Assembly (NCBI RefSeq): GCF_014649855.1
Contig: NZ_BMTV01000003.1
Coordinates: 309,267 to 373,266 of the forward strand
Reading direction: 5' to 3'
From: Streptomyces roseolus
GTDB lineage: Bacteria; Actinomycetota; Actinomycetes; Streptomycetales; Streptomycetaceae
Length of the DNA: 64,000 nt
In this document: positions 54,353 to 61,924 of the stretch, one piece after another
Position numbering within the stretch: position 1 is the stretch's first letter
How the letters are laid out: each line of letters opens with the position of its first letter
The notes under the pieces: generated by a model
Seen by the model: the letters and a program-made list of their open reading frames with translations, nothing else
What the model was told of the DNA's origin: nothing
The model's database searches: none
Translations under genes and position numbers: made by a program

Positions 54353-55674
54353 TCACCCGGTTTCGAGCGATACGCCCCAGGTGTTCAGGATGGTGCTGAT
54401 GGGAACGTAGTTGATCCAGCGTGAGCAGCGGATGCTGCCGACGTTCGGGTCGGTGGTGCCGCACGAGTACGTTTCCCCGCCGGCAGCGAGGTCCGGGCCC
54501 AGCAGGATTCCCCTGGCCTGTACCCCTCCGGTGACCTTCTGGAACATCGGCGCACCGCTGTCGCCCTGCCCGCCCATGATCGAGCCGGACGGTGCCGATA
54601 CCTGGATCACGCCGACACTCGCACCGTTGATGGAGACCACATCGCTGTCGTCGTACACCGTGCCGCAGTGCTCGCCGGTGCTCGCGCCCGAGGAGCACAC
54701 CGGGTCTCCGGGCCAGTTGGAGGCCCAGTTCTTGACCAGCGAGGTGGAGGTTGCCGCGTACCCGCCGCGGAAGACGTTCGGGGCGGTGGCGGGAGAGCTG
54801 GACGGGTCGATCAGGAGAGAGTCGATCCCCTTGATGTACGCCACGGAGGTGCCGCCAGCGGCGATCTGCTGCCCGCCGCCGTCGTAGACGGAGCCGTTGC
54901 CGGAGGTGTCACAGTGCCCCGCGGAGAGCAGTCGGCCGGCGGATCCGGACAGCACCGCGAATCCGGAGGAGCAGGCGGAGCCGTTGTGGATGGTGCGAAT
55001 GCCGCCCTTCCACGGAGGTGCGTCATTGCCGCGTGAGTAGCCGACGGGTGCCGCCACACCCGTCTTGAGCGCCACATCCGGGATCCGGGCGGTCTCGCGC
55101 AGCTCAGTCAGCTGTTCCTCGGCAACCGCGCTGCGCGATTGCGCGGCGATGCCGACGGTGACACCGCTGCCGTCGTCGTTGAGATCGCTCCAGGTGATCC
55201 CCAGGCGAGCGCTCGCGGGACTGTTGAGTACGCGCGTGCGCGCGGCCTCGGCCTCCGCGCGCGAGTACTTGGCGCCGCTGGCGATCTTGACGGTCACGCC
55301 GAACGGGCTGCCGGCCGCGTAGGCCGCCACGTCGGCCGGCGGAGTGCCCTTCCAGAGCACCGAGATCGACCGGTTCCGATAGTCCGTCTGCTGGCGCGCG
55401 AACCCTCGTTCCGCTCCGAGCTCGTAGATGCGGTCGGCCACGACCGGCATGACATCCTCGGTCGGCGAAGTCGCGTCAAGGCCGGCCGGCGCGGGTCCGG
55501 GCTCGACGGTCCACTCGGACCTGCTCTTCGGCGCGTACGGCTCGTTCGCAGTCGGCGATGCCGCGCTCTCCTGCTGAGGCGCGGAGCCTTCACCGAACGC
55601 CGCTACCGGCGCAACCCCCAGCGCCAGCGCCAGAACCGCGAGTCCTGTAGCCAGGGTTCCCCCCTAGGCTTCAC
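54353..55674 (-). CDS. Streptogrisin-like secreted serine protease, start region frameshifted
   Basis: The mature part is a chymotrypsin-fold S1 protease: catalytic His in LLSAGHCDTSGN, Asp in IKGIDSLLIDP, Ser in GGQGDSGAPMF, with Cys pairs around CSSGFAV and CSSGASTGEHC. A pro-region of about 150 residues precedes it. The signal peptide (TLATGLAVLALALGVAPVAA) is in frame with the body but has only a CTG at 55654 and a TAG just before it. A GTG at 55674 with GGGGAGG upstream would give MKPRG plus this signal if the six-C run at 55659-55664 (G-run on the coding strand) had one more base. So the gene is probably one base short in a homopolymer. Confidence 0.78.
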
Positions 55675-56403
55675 GATCTGTTACCTCCCCTTGAACGTCG
55701 AACGAGCTGGTCTCGCCCGAACGGCAGGAACCTACTGCCGGTGGCCACGTTCGGCCATCGACTTTGCGTCCAACTCGTCCTGGCTTATGGGGTGTTCGGG
55801 ACGATCTCTCTCCACCCGGGCAAGGCGGGTGAGGGCATCGCCGGCACGTTCTGACCGAAAGGTCGACTCCAACGATCCGCATGGCTTCCCGCAGGGGCGG
55901 AAACCCCTGATCAAGCACTTTGGCGAGGCTGCGCGAGCGGGCCATATCGAGCGATCAGGCGATGGCGAGAGCAGGGTGCCGGTGGGCCATCACGCCCCGA
56001 CTCGCAGACAATGATCAGTCAGTCAGCGAAGAACCCTCCTCGCCGGAAGATGAAGGGAAGTCTGTCAAGTTGGAGACCCGGCCAGCTCGAACCGGCCTAC
56101 AGCCCTCGGTCGGCTACGCCGCCTACGAGCCTCATTCTGAAATGATCAGTCAGCTGATGAACACACGTGAACAGGCTCCAGGAATCACATGGTGGTGAAT
56201 GGCATGTCAAACGTCCCGCTCGGAGGCACCACAGTCTGCACGGCCCTCGTCCCTTGCCGCGACCGGATCCTCCTCTGATCAACAGCGCCTGACGGGGCTC
56301 ATCCCCCGCCGAATCCGGTTGCTATGGTCGGAACTTCGAGCGGCAGATCGATTCAGCTCCTGGAGCACGTCGGAGCGATAGCACACACGGGGGAAGGGGT
56401 CTG
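55675..56403. other. Intergenic region with IS scars
   Basis: About 730 bases. CTCATTCTGAAATGATCAG (56131-56149) matches the right end of the IS5 element at 53593-53611 in 17 of 19 bases. A 13-base direct repeat, AATGATCAGTCAG, occurs at 56010-56022 and 56141-56153. Minus-strand pieces at about 55732-55945 (VLDQGFPPLREAMRIVGVDL, then ALTRLARVERDRPEHPISQD in another frame) may be a decayed gene of unknown type. The promoter of the WXG-like operon should lie near 56340-56390. Confidence 0.5.
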
Positions 56404-56856
56404 ATGGCCTGGGAAGAGTGGGATCAGCTCAAGGCGGAGGCCGCGGGTCAGTCCTCCACCGCGATGCAACTGAACCGGGTGCCCGACGAACAGGACCCGG
56501 GCGGCGGCCCGCCCGGCGGTGACCTCAAGGTCAGCCAGCAGGATCTCGCCGCCGTCGGCGACGCCGCCTTCAGGCTCTTCGACAAGCTGGGCAAGGACGG
56601 ACGCGACGCCTGGTCCGTCAGCCAGTCGGCCGCCAGGGACCTGCGGACGCAGGGCTTCGACCTGGGCGACGCGATCGACCACGTACAGGACCGCTGGGAG
56701 AAACAGCTGAAGACGCTGCTGGACGCCTGCGCGCACATCTCGAACCACATGGACTTCACGCAGAACGCGCACGCCGGCGACGAGCACTACATCTACGGCG
56801 TCGTGAGCAGCATCACGACCCTGGACGAGGGCTTCACGGAGAGGACCCAGCGCTGA
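56404..56856 (+). CDS. WXG-like alpha-helical secreted-substrate protein
   Basis: The 150-residue protein starts MAWEEWDQLKAEAAG and has an amphipathic, mostly helical body (LAAVGDAAFRLFDKLGKDGR; HVQDRWEKQLKTLLDACAHI). No signal peptide or membrane segment. This type of gene stands first in Streptomyces operons that encode WXG/ESX-like helical proteins. ATG 56404 follows GGGGGAAGGGG. It overlaps the next gene by one base (ATGG junction), so the products are made together and may pair. Function unknown. Confidence 0.65.
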   Translation: MAWEEWDQLKAEAAGQSSTAMQLNRVPDEQDPGGGPPGGDLKVSQQDLAAVGDAAFRLFDKLGKDGRDAWSVSQSAARDLRTQGFDLGDAIDHVQDRWEKQLKTLLDACAHISNHMDFTQNAHAGDEHYIYGVVSSITTLDEGFTERTQR

Positions 56857-58952
56857 TGGACCTCGAGACGCTGCGTCAGGGCAGCTTCGGCCAGCTCAGC
56901 CAGGCCATCGCCGCCTGGAAGGGGGTCGCGGACAAGCTCAAGGCGCTGGAGACGGACGCCAGGGACGACCTCAAGGCCAAGGCGGACAAGGCGAACTGGG
57001 CCGGCGCGAACGCCACCGTCTCCCGCTCCTTCATCACCAAGACGGCGGGCGAGTTCTCGGACGCTCACACGCAGGCGCAGAGCATCCACGACATCCTCAA
57101 GGACACGCACGACGAGCTGGTCAGCTACAAGCAGCAGCTCGAACAGGCACTGGAACGCGGCCGCCAGAAGAACCTGACGGTGACACCGATACCCGGCGGC
57201 TTCACCGTCACCATGCTCATCCACCCGGACCGCGCCGCCAAGGGCCACGACGTCCCGGACCACTCCCCCCAGGACGCCCAGCACCTGCGGGACGACGTGG
57301 AACGCATCCTGAACAGGGCGACGGAGAGCGACTCGACCGCCGCGACCGTCCTGCGCGCCCTCGTCGACCAGGCCGAGACCGGCTTCTCGGGAGCGAAGTA
57401 CGGCGACCGGGACACCGCGATCGACGCCCTGCGCAAGGCCGAGGAGGCGGCGAAGCTCCTGAAGGAGAAGGGCGACGAGATGTCACCCGAAGAGTTCCAG
57501 AAGCTGAACGGCCTCCTCGCCTCGTACAAGAACGACCCGCTGTTCCAGGAGAAGTTCGCCACGCAGGTGGGCCCCAAGGCGATGCTGGAGTTCTGGGCGG
57601 ACCTGTCGAGCCCGGACAACCCGAACGAGCTGACGCGCACCCTGGACCGGACGCAGCTCAACCAGCTCGGCGAGTTCCAGAAGAACCTCGGCGCGGTCCT
57701 CGGCGGCGCCACCCAGTCGGACAGTTCCGCCATGCGGAACTGGGAGAACGAGATGGTGCGGCTCTCCGGCGAGCGGTACAAGACGCGCGGGGCGGAGGTC
57801 TACGGCTACCAGATCATGAGCAACCTCATGCGCACGGGCGACTACGACGACCAGTTCCTCACCAAGTACGGCAACCAGCTGGTCGCCACCGAGGAGAAGA
57901 TGCGGATCCCTGGCAACTACTGGCAGGGCATGGGCCAGATGATGCCCAAGATGAACTTCATCGGCGACGACGATTTCGGCCGCGATCCGATGACCGGCTT
58001 GATGACGGCGCTCTCCAACAGCCCGGACGCCGCGACGCAGTTCTTCAACACCACGGAACCGCAGGACAACGCGAAGTGGGTCCTGAAGGACCGTCCGTCA
58101 TTCGACGACTCCCCGCTGAAGGACGGCCCGAACGAGGCCCTCGACGCCACCGGCAAGGCGATGTTCGCCGCGGTGTCCGGCGCCACCGGCCCGGACGCGC
58201 CGAGGTCGGAGTTCCTGGAGCACACCCCGGAGCAGCGCGAGGCGATGAAGCGCTCCCTGAGCATCATGGCGAGCACCGGCAACGACTTCCCGCCCGAGCT
58301 GCGGGACGACATGGCCTACGCCATGGGAAGCCACAGCGACTGGGTGCACAAAGCGATGAGCAGCCCGCTCGTCAAGCAGGAGCTGGACGCCGGGGAACTG
58401 ATGGAGGTCAGCAAGCAGATCTCCAGGAATCAGGAGTCGTACCAACTGCTGGGCAAGCAGATGCACGGAGCGATCGCCACCGACATCTACACCGAGAAGG
58501 CCCATCCCGAGGACAGCCTGGACAGGGCGGGGCGCACCATCGGCTTCCTGGAAGAGGCGCGCTACCAGGCGACGAACGACGACAAGGGCCAGAAGCTCGC
58601 CGATGCCTCGTGGGAGAAGGTCGGCAGGTACCACGTCATCGGTGGTCTCGTCACTCCTTGGCACCCGGCAGGCGACGCCGCACAGCGCGTGGTGGATGCG
58701 ATCACCTCGAAGATGCTGGAGGACGAACAGAACAGGATCAACGCCGACGCCGTCCGCGACCACACCAAGACGTACGAGAGCCGCAGGTTCGAGCTTCAGA
58801 AGCTGGCGGACATCTGGTACGCGGAGAACAAAGAATGGGCGGAGGACCCCGCGCACGAGGGCTTCTCCAAGAACCAGGGTGTGTACTCGCAGATCGAGGG
58901 CTCGGCCAACGACGGCAACAAGAAGGCCGAGGGAGTGGCGGGAATCCAGTGA
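56856..58952 (+). CDS. Large WXG-like helical protein of unknown function
   Basis: The first 100 of 698 residues (LRQGSFGQLSQAIAAWKGVA, KADKANWAGANATVSRSFI, continuing with FSDAHTQAQSIHDILKD) form the WXG100/LXG-type helical hairpin, with NWAGANA in the turn region where WxG usually lies. The rest is helical and soluble, with a pore-like or effector domain not recognised. No signal peptide, so export would be through a type VII-like route. It is coupled to both neighbours by overlap (GTGA at 58949-58952). No ESX ATPase or membrane gene is in the window. Confidence 0.65.
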   Translation: MDLETLRQGSFGQLSQAIAAWKGVADKLKALETDARDDLKAKADKANWAGANATVSRSFITKTAGEFSDAHTQAQSIHDILKDTHDELVSYKQQLEQALERGRQKNLTVTPIPGGFTVTMLIHPDRAAKGHDVPDHSPQDAQHLRDDVERILNRATESDSTAATVLRALVDQAETGFSGAKYGDRDTAIDALRKAEEAAKLLKEKGDEMSPEEFQKLNGLLASYKNDPLFQEKFATQVGPKAMLEFWADLSSPDNPNELTRTLDRTQLNQLGEFQKNLGAVLGGATQSDSSAMRNWENEMVRLSGERYKTRGAEVYGYQIMSNLMRTGDYDDQFLTKYGNQLVATEEKMRIPGNYWQGMGQMMPKMNFIGDDDFGRDPMTGLMTALSNSPDAATQFFNTTEPQDNAKWVLKDRPSFDDSPLKDGPNEALDATGKAMFAAVSGATGPDAPRSEFLEHTPEQREAMKRSLSIMASTGNDFPPELRDDMAYAMGSHSDWVHKAMSSPLVKQELDAGELMEVSKQISRNQESYQLLGKQMHGAIATDIYTEKAHPEDSLDRAGRTIGFLEEARYQATNDDKGQKLADASWEKVGRYHVIGGLVTPWHPAGDAAQRVVDAITSKMLEDEQNRINADAVRDHTKTYESRRFELQKLADIWYAENKEWAEDPAHEGFSKNQGVYSQIEGSANDGNKKAEGVAGIQ

Positions 58953-59497
58953 GGACTGCAGCGCACCGACCGATCGTCCTCGCCCTCACCGCGGTGACCG
59001 CGCTCTCGCTCACCGCGTGCGCGAAGGGACGGGACTACGCCGTTCCGCAGCAGGCGTGCGGCGTCACGTTGAACGAGAAGACCCTCGACCCGTTCCTGAT
59101 CGACGGCGAGAAGATGGAGATCGTCGGGGACTCCCTGATCGAGACGGGCGAGGACACCCGGGGACACTGCGAGATCCGCGTGGACGGCAAGCGGCTCGTC
59201 TACCTGAGGGTCGCCAAGGTGGACAAGCTCTACGACCCGTCCGGTGAAGAGGAAGCGTTCCGTTTCACCGATCGGGAGACGATGAAGGACCTGCCCTTCG
59301 CCGGCGTGGGCGCGCTGGGCGACGCCGCCGCCATGGTGAGCACGGCTTGCGCCAGTACGAAGGCGAGGTTCCTGAGTGTTCTCGTGACCGTCGACGGCGA
59401 GGCCGCCGGCGAGGTCACCGAACGCCGCAAGAACCTCCGTGCCTTCACCGTGGACCTCGTACCCGAGGTGAAGAAGGCACTGGGCTGCACGGCCTGA
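58949..59497 (+). CDS. Lipoprotein of the WXG-like operon
   Basis: GTG 58949 overlaps the previous stop. The 182-residue protein has VLALTAVTALSLTACAKG, a signal peptide with lipobox (LTAC). The mature part has two Cys in QQACGVTLNE and GHCEIRVDG, another in STACAS and one near the end (LGCTA), so two disulfides are likely. It is presumably anchored to the outer face of the membrane and might serve as binding partner or immunity protein of the preceding gene product. Family not recognised. Confidence 0.72.
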   Translation: MRTAAHRPIVLALTAVTALSLTACAKGRDYAVPQQACGVTLNEKTLDPFLIDGEKMEIVGDSLIETGEDTRGHCEIRVDGKRLVYLRVAKVDKLYDPSGEEEAFRFTDRETMKDLPFAGVGALGDAAAMVSTACASTKARFLSVLVTVDGEAAGEVTERRKNLRAFTVDLVPEVKKALGCTA

Positions 59498-59509
59498 CAT
59501 CGACACCTG

Positions 59510-59549
59510 CTGCCCGTGCCCGGGCGCTGATGCGCCCGGGCACGGGCAG
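59510..59549 (+). terminator. 18-bp perfect hairpin
   Basis: Arms 59510-59527 and 59532-59549 (starting CTGCCCGTGC and GCGCCCGGGC) are perfectly complementary with a four-base loop. It lies 12 bp behind the lipoprotein stop. No U-run follows, so it may also be a partial terminator or mRNA-stability element before the next gene. Confidence 0.75.
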
Positions 59550-59575
59550 ATCCGAGTCCGAGGAGGAAGGACCAC

Positions 59576-60052
59576 ATGGCGCGGGGCGACCGTGAGCCCG
59601 TGTTCGTGCGGAGGGGCCGCTGGGTCTACAACACGCGCAGCCCCGTGGCCCGGGTGCTGATGTTCGTGACCGTCGTCGGGCTGATCGGCTTCTACCTCTA
59701 CGTCTCCGACACCGGCCAGTGGAGCGAGTCGGAACTGCGCGACGCCGTCCACGAGGCCGCGGGCGATCTGGAGGCGCAGCCGCAGCGGGTGCACTTCGGC
59801 TACGACAGCCTGATCAGGGACGCCATCGAGGCGACGGACGAGGGCCCCGTGGCCGACCTCGTCATCAGGCCCACCGACGACGACACCAAGGGCGGTGTGG
59901 TGGGCAGTCCCACGGAGGACAGCTTCGAGATCAGCGCGGCCCACATGTCCGAGACCTTCTGCCTGCGGCTCTCTCCCCCCGAACCGCCGCGCGCCCTGGG
60001 AAAGACCCCCACCGTCCGTCTGACCGCGCAGGTCTCACAGGGCGACTGCTGA
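59576..60052 (+). CDS. Single-pass membrane protein
   Basis: The 158-residue protein has one helix (VLMFVTVVGLIGFYLYVSD, residues about 27-45) after an Arg-rich cytoplasmic start, then a soluble domain outside (ELRDAVHEAAGDLEAQPQRV, DSLIRDAIEATDEGP) ending with CLRLSPPEP and a final Cys. GAGGAAGGACC precedes ATG 59576. It follows the WXG-like operon across a hairpin. Family not recognised; association with the preceding genes is likely from the constant strand and spacing. Confidence 0.65.
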   Translation: MARGDREPVFVRRGRWVYNTRSPVARVLMFVTVVGLIGFYLYVSDTGQWSESELRDAVHEAAGDLEAQPQRVHFGYDSLIRDAIEATDEGPVADLVIRPTDDDTKGGVVGSPTEDSFEISAAHMSETFCLRLSPPEPPRALGKTPTVRLTAQVSQGDC

Positions 60053-60087
60053 GACCGCTTCCGGGGCCGGAGCTTTCCGGAGCGGTC
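60053..60087 (+). terminator. Terminator hairpin after the WXG-like locus
   Basis: GACCGCTTCCGG (from 60053) pairs with CCGGAGCGGTC (60077-60087) with one bulged T. It begins right behind the stop codon at 60052. Confidence 0.6.
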
Positions 60088-60469
60088 AACGACGCGGCTC
60101 GGTCCATGATCGAAGGTGCGGAGGAACGGGGTGAGCACAGTCATCCGGTCCTCGCCCATGCTGCGCTCCGACATTCCGGTGCTCACATCGATCGCCCCCT
60201 CACTGTCAGGTACGGGCGGCTTCTCCCGGCTCTGTCGACACGGCAGGAAGAGAAACCCATGCCGAGCGCTCCCGTTGTCGGTGCACGGAGGTGAGGGACG
60301 CCCGCGGTCGGGACGAGGCGGCTCGTTGCGACCGGCCCAAGCGTGTCGAGCTCTCCGTACCAGGGCGGCGTGCGGCAATCCGCCCTGCCCCTACCGAGAA
60401 CGGGCCCTCTGGGACACGGCGCCGCGCAGGAAGAGGAGGAGTGAGGGCGGAGCATATGGTGCAGACATA
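60088..60469. other. Intergenic before leader copy B
   Basis: About 380 bases without supported gene. The final part holds TATGGT at about 60455-60460, a plausible -10 nine bases before the 25-nt element; no good -35 is visible. Confidence 0.45.
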
Positions 60470-60524
60470 GGTGTGCCGGGAAGTCTGGTCGGCGATCGCT
60501 GCGACCTGCCCTGGAGCTCGCATG
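60470..60524 (+). promoter_or_regulatory. Structured 5' leader, copy B of the 25-nt element
   Basis: The element occupies 60470-60494 and is identical to copies A and C. GGGAAGTC can pair, with one bulged A, to GACTCCC at 60524-60530. That arm starts at the last base of the ATG at 60522, so the start region would be hidden. GTGCCG at the front can also pair with CGGCAC further down (about 60550). It stands in front of a damaged STAS-like gene. Confidence 0.6.
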
Positions 60525-60900
60525 ACTCCCATGCCCCCGGCCGAACGGTTCGGCACCGTTCTCTGACACTGCCGCGCAGACTCCGCCCACGCCGTAAGCA
60601 CGCCGTCGTCCGGTTCAAGGGCGACCTGGCCGCCGACACCGTCATCGACACGCATCGCGTACTGCGCACGGCACTCCGCGATCTGCCGGAGGTGCTGGTG
60701 GTCGACCTTTCCCATGTGACCCGTCTCAGCCCGGACGGAGCAGTGGCGCTGCTCCTCGCGGTCCGGGTCGCCCTGGCCCAGGGGACCCGGATGGAGATCA
60801 CCGGTGCGCATGCGCAGGTGTCGGCGGCCATGCGCCAGACGGGGCTGGAGCGGTATCTGTCGGACGGTCCTCCAGTCCGTTGGCCCGCTCGACGCAGCGA
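60522..60900 (+). pseudogene. STAS-domain (anti-sigma antagonist-like) gene, frame-broken
   Basis: ATG 60522 opens MTPMPPAERFGTVL and hits TGA at once. The neighbouring frame then reads HAVVRFKGDLAADTVIDTHR continuing VLRTALRDLPEVLVVDLSHV and VALLLAVRVALAQGTRMEI, ending LERYLSDGPP, a STAS domain fold. The usual phosphorylated Ser (DSSG) is replaced by SPDG. The STAS frame has no start and no stop of its own; it runs open into the ABC ATPase gene. One base lost near 60562 and a lost stop explain this. It is probably not functional. Confidence 0.55.
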
Positions 60901-60966
60901 TGTCCTCGGCGGCAGTCGGTACTTGCTTCTTGTCGAGTGGGCTCGGGCGGGAGTACGTTCACGACT

Positions 60967-61033
60967 GGTGTGCCGGGAAGTCTGGTCGGCGGTCAGGGGC
61001 CGTGCGCCCGCCGTTCCCTCTCGTGGAGGCCTC
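60967..61033 (+). promoter_or_regulatory. Structured 5' leader, copy C of the 25-nt element
   Basis: The element at 60967-60991 starts seven bases after TACGTT, a plausible -10, with TTGTCG 18 bp before that as -35. GGGAA can pair with TTCCC (61014-61018), and CGGCGG with CCGCCG (61008-61013). The second arm ends 15 bases before the ATG at 61034 of the ABC ATPase gene. It matches copies A and B exactly over 25 bases. Confidence 0.65.
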
Positions 61034-61924
61034 ATGGTCTCGTCCGCCTTTCACACCGAGTCCCTCACCAAGCGCTACGGCCGTATGACGGCACTGGACA
61101 GGCTGGACCTGAGCGTCCCGCCTGGCGAGGTCTTCGGGTTCCTCGGACCCAACGGCGCCGGCAAGTCCACCACCATCCGGTTGCTGCTCGGGCTGGCCCG
61201 GCCGACCGCCGGCCGGGCCTGGGTCTTCGGTGCGGACGCCGCCGACGTGGCCGTGACGCACCGTCGTCTGGCCTACGTGCCGGCCGACGTGGCACTGTGG
61301 CCCCGGCTGACCGGCGCCGAGACGCTCGAACTTCTGGCGCGGACGGGGCCGGGCACCGACCTCGCCTACCGGGCCGAGCTGGTGGAGCGGTTCGGTCTGG
61401 ATCCGTCCAAGCCGGGCCGGACGTACTCCACGGGGAACAGGCAGAAGGTCGCGCTGATCGCGGCTTTCGCCACCCGGGCCCCTCTGCTCGTGCTGGACGA
61501 ACCGTCCAGCGGCCTGGACCCCCTGGTGGAAAGGGAGTTCCGCCGAGCGGTGGGTGAGGCCCGGGACAACGGCCAGACCGTCTTCCTCAGTTCGCACCAG
61601 CTCTCCGAGGTCGAGGCCGTCTGCGACAAGGTGGCGATCCTGCGCGCGGGACGGCTCGTGGACGTCGCGACCGTCAGAGAGCTGCGACGGCTGCATCGCA
61701 CGGAGGTGACGGCGGCCTTCGCCACCGCGCCGCCGGACCTGACCCGGGTACCCGGCGTGGAGGAGGTAGAGACGACCGGCGCGACGACGGTCCGGTTCGC
61801 CCTCACCGGACCACCCGGCCCGGCCCTGCGGGCGCTGGCGGACGCCGACGTGCTGAACCTGGCCGTGCGGGAACCGTCCTTGGAGGAGATCTTCCTCGGC
61901 TACTACGGCGGGCGGGAACGATGA
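61034..61924 (+). CDS. ABC transporter ATP-binding protein (exporter type)
   Basis: The 296-residue ATPase has Walker A GPNGAGKST, the signature region TYSTGNRQKVALIAAFAT (STGNR in place of LSGGQ, common in this exporter group), Walker B LLVLDEPSSGLDP and the H-loop FLSSHQLSEVEAVCD. It matches the CcmA/drug-exporter ATPases. ATG 61034 follows GGAGG. It overlaps the permease gene by four bases. The frame is open upstream through the STAS remnant, which should not be counted as part of it. Expected to drive export of a drug-like or lipid substrate. Confidence 0.9.
   Translation: MVSSAFHTESLTKRYGRMTALDRLDLSVPPGEVFGFLGPNGAGKSTTIRLLLGLARPTAGRAWVFGADAADVAVTHRRLAYVPADVALWPRLTGAETLELLARTGPGTDLAYRAELVERFGLDPSKPGRTYSTGNRQKVALIAAFATRAPLLVLDEPSSGLDPLVEREFRRAVGEARDNGQTVFLSSHQLSEVEAVCDKVAILRAGRLVDVATVRELRRLHRTEVTAAFATAPPDLTRVPGVEEVETTGATTVRFALTGPPGPALRALADADVLNLAVREPSLEEIFLGYYGGRER

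Noticed and set aside
60116..61033. Possible N-terminal extension fusing STAS and ABC ATPase into one 600-residue protein
   Set aside because: A good ribosome site and ATG sit at 61034, and a promoter-like leader lies between; the open frame is more simply due to a lost stop.
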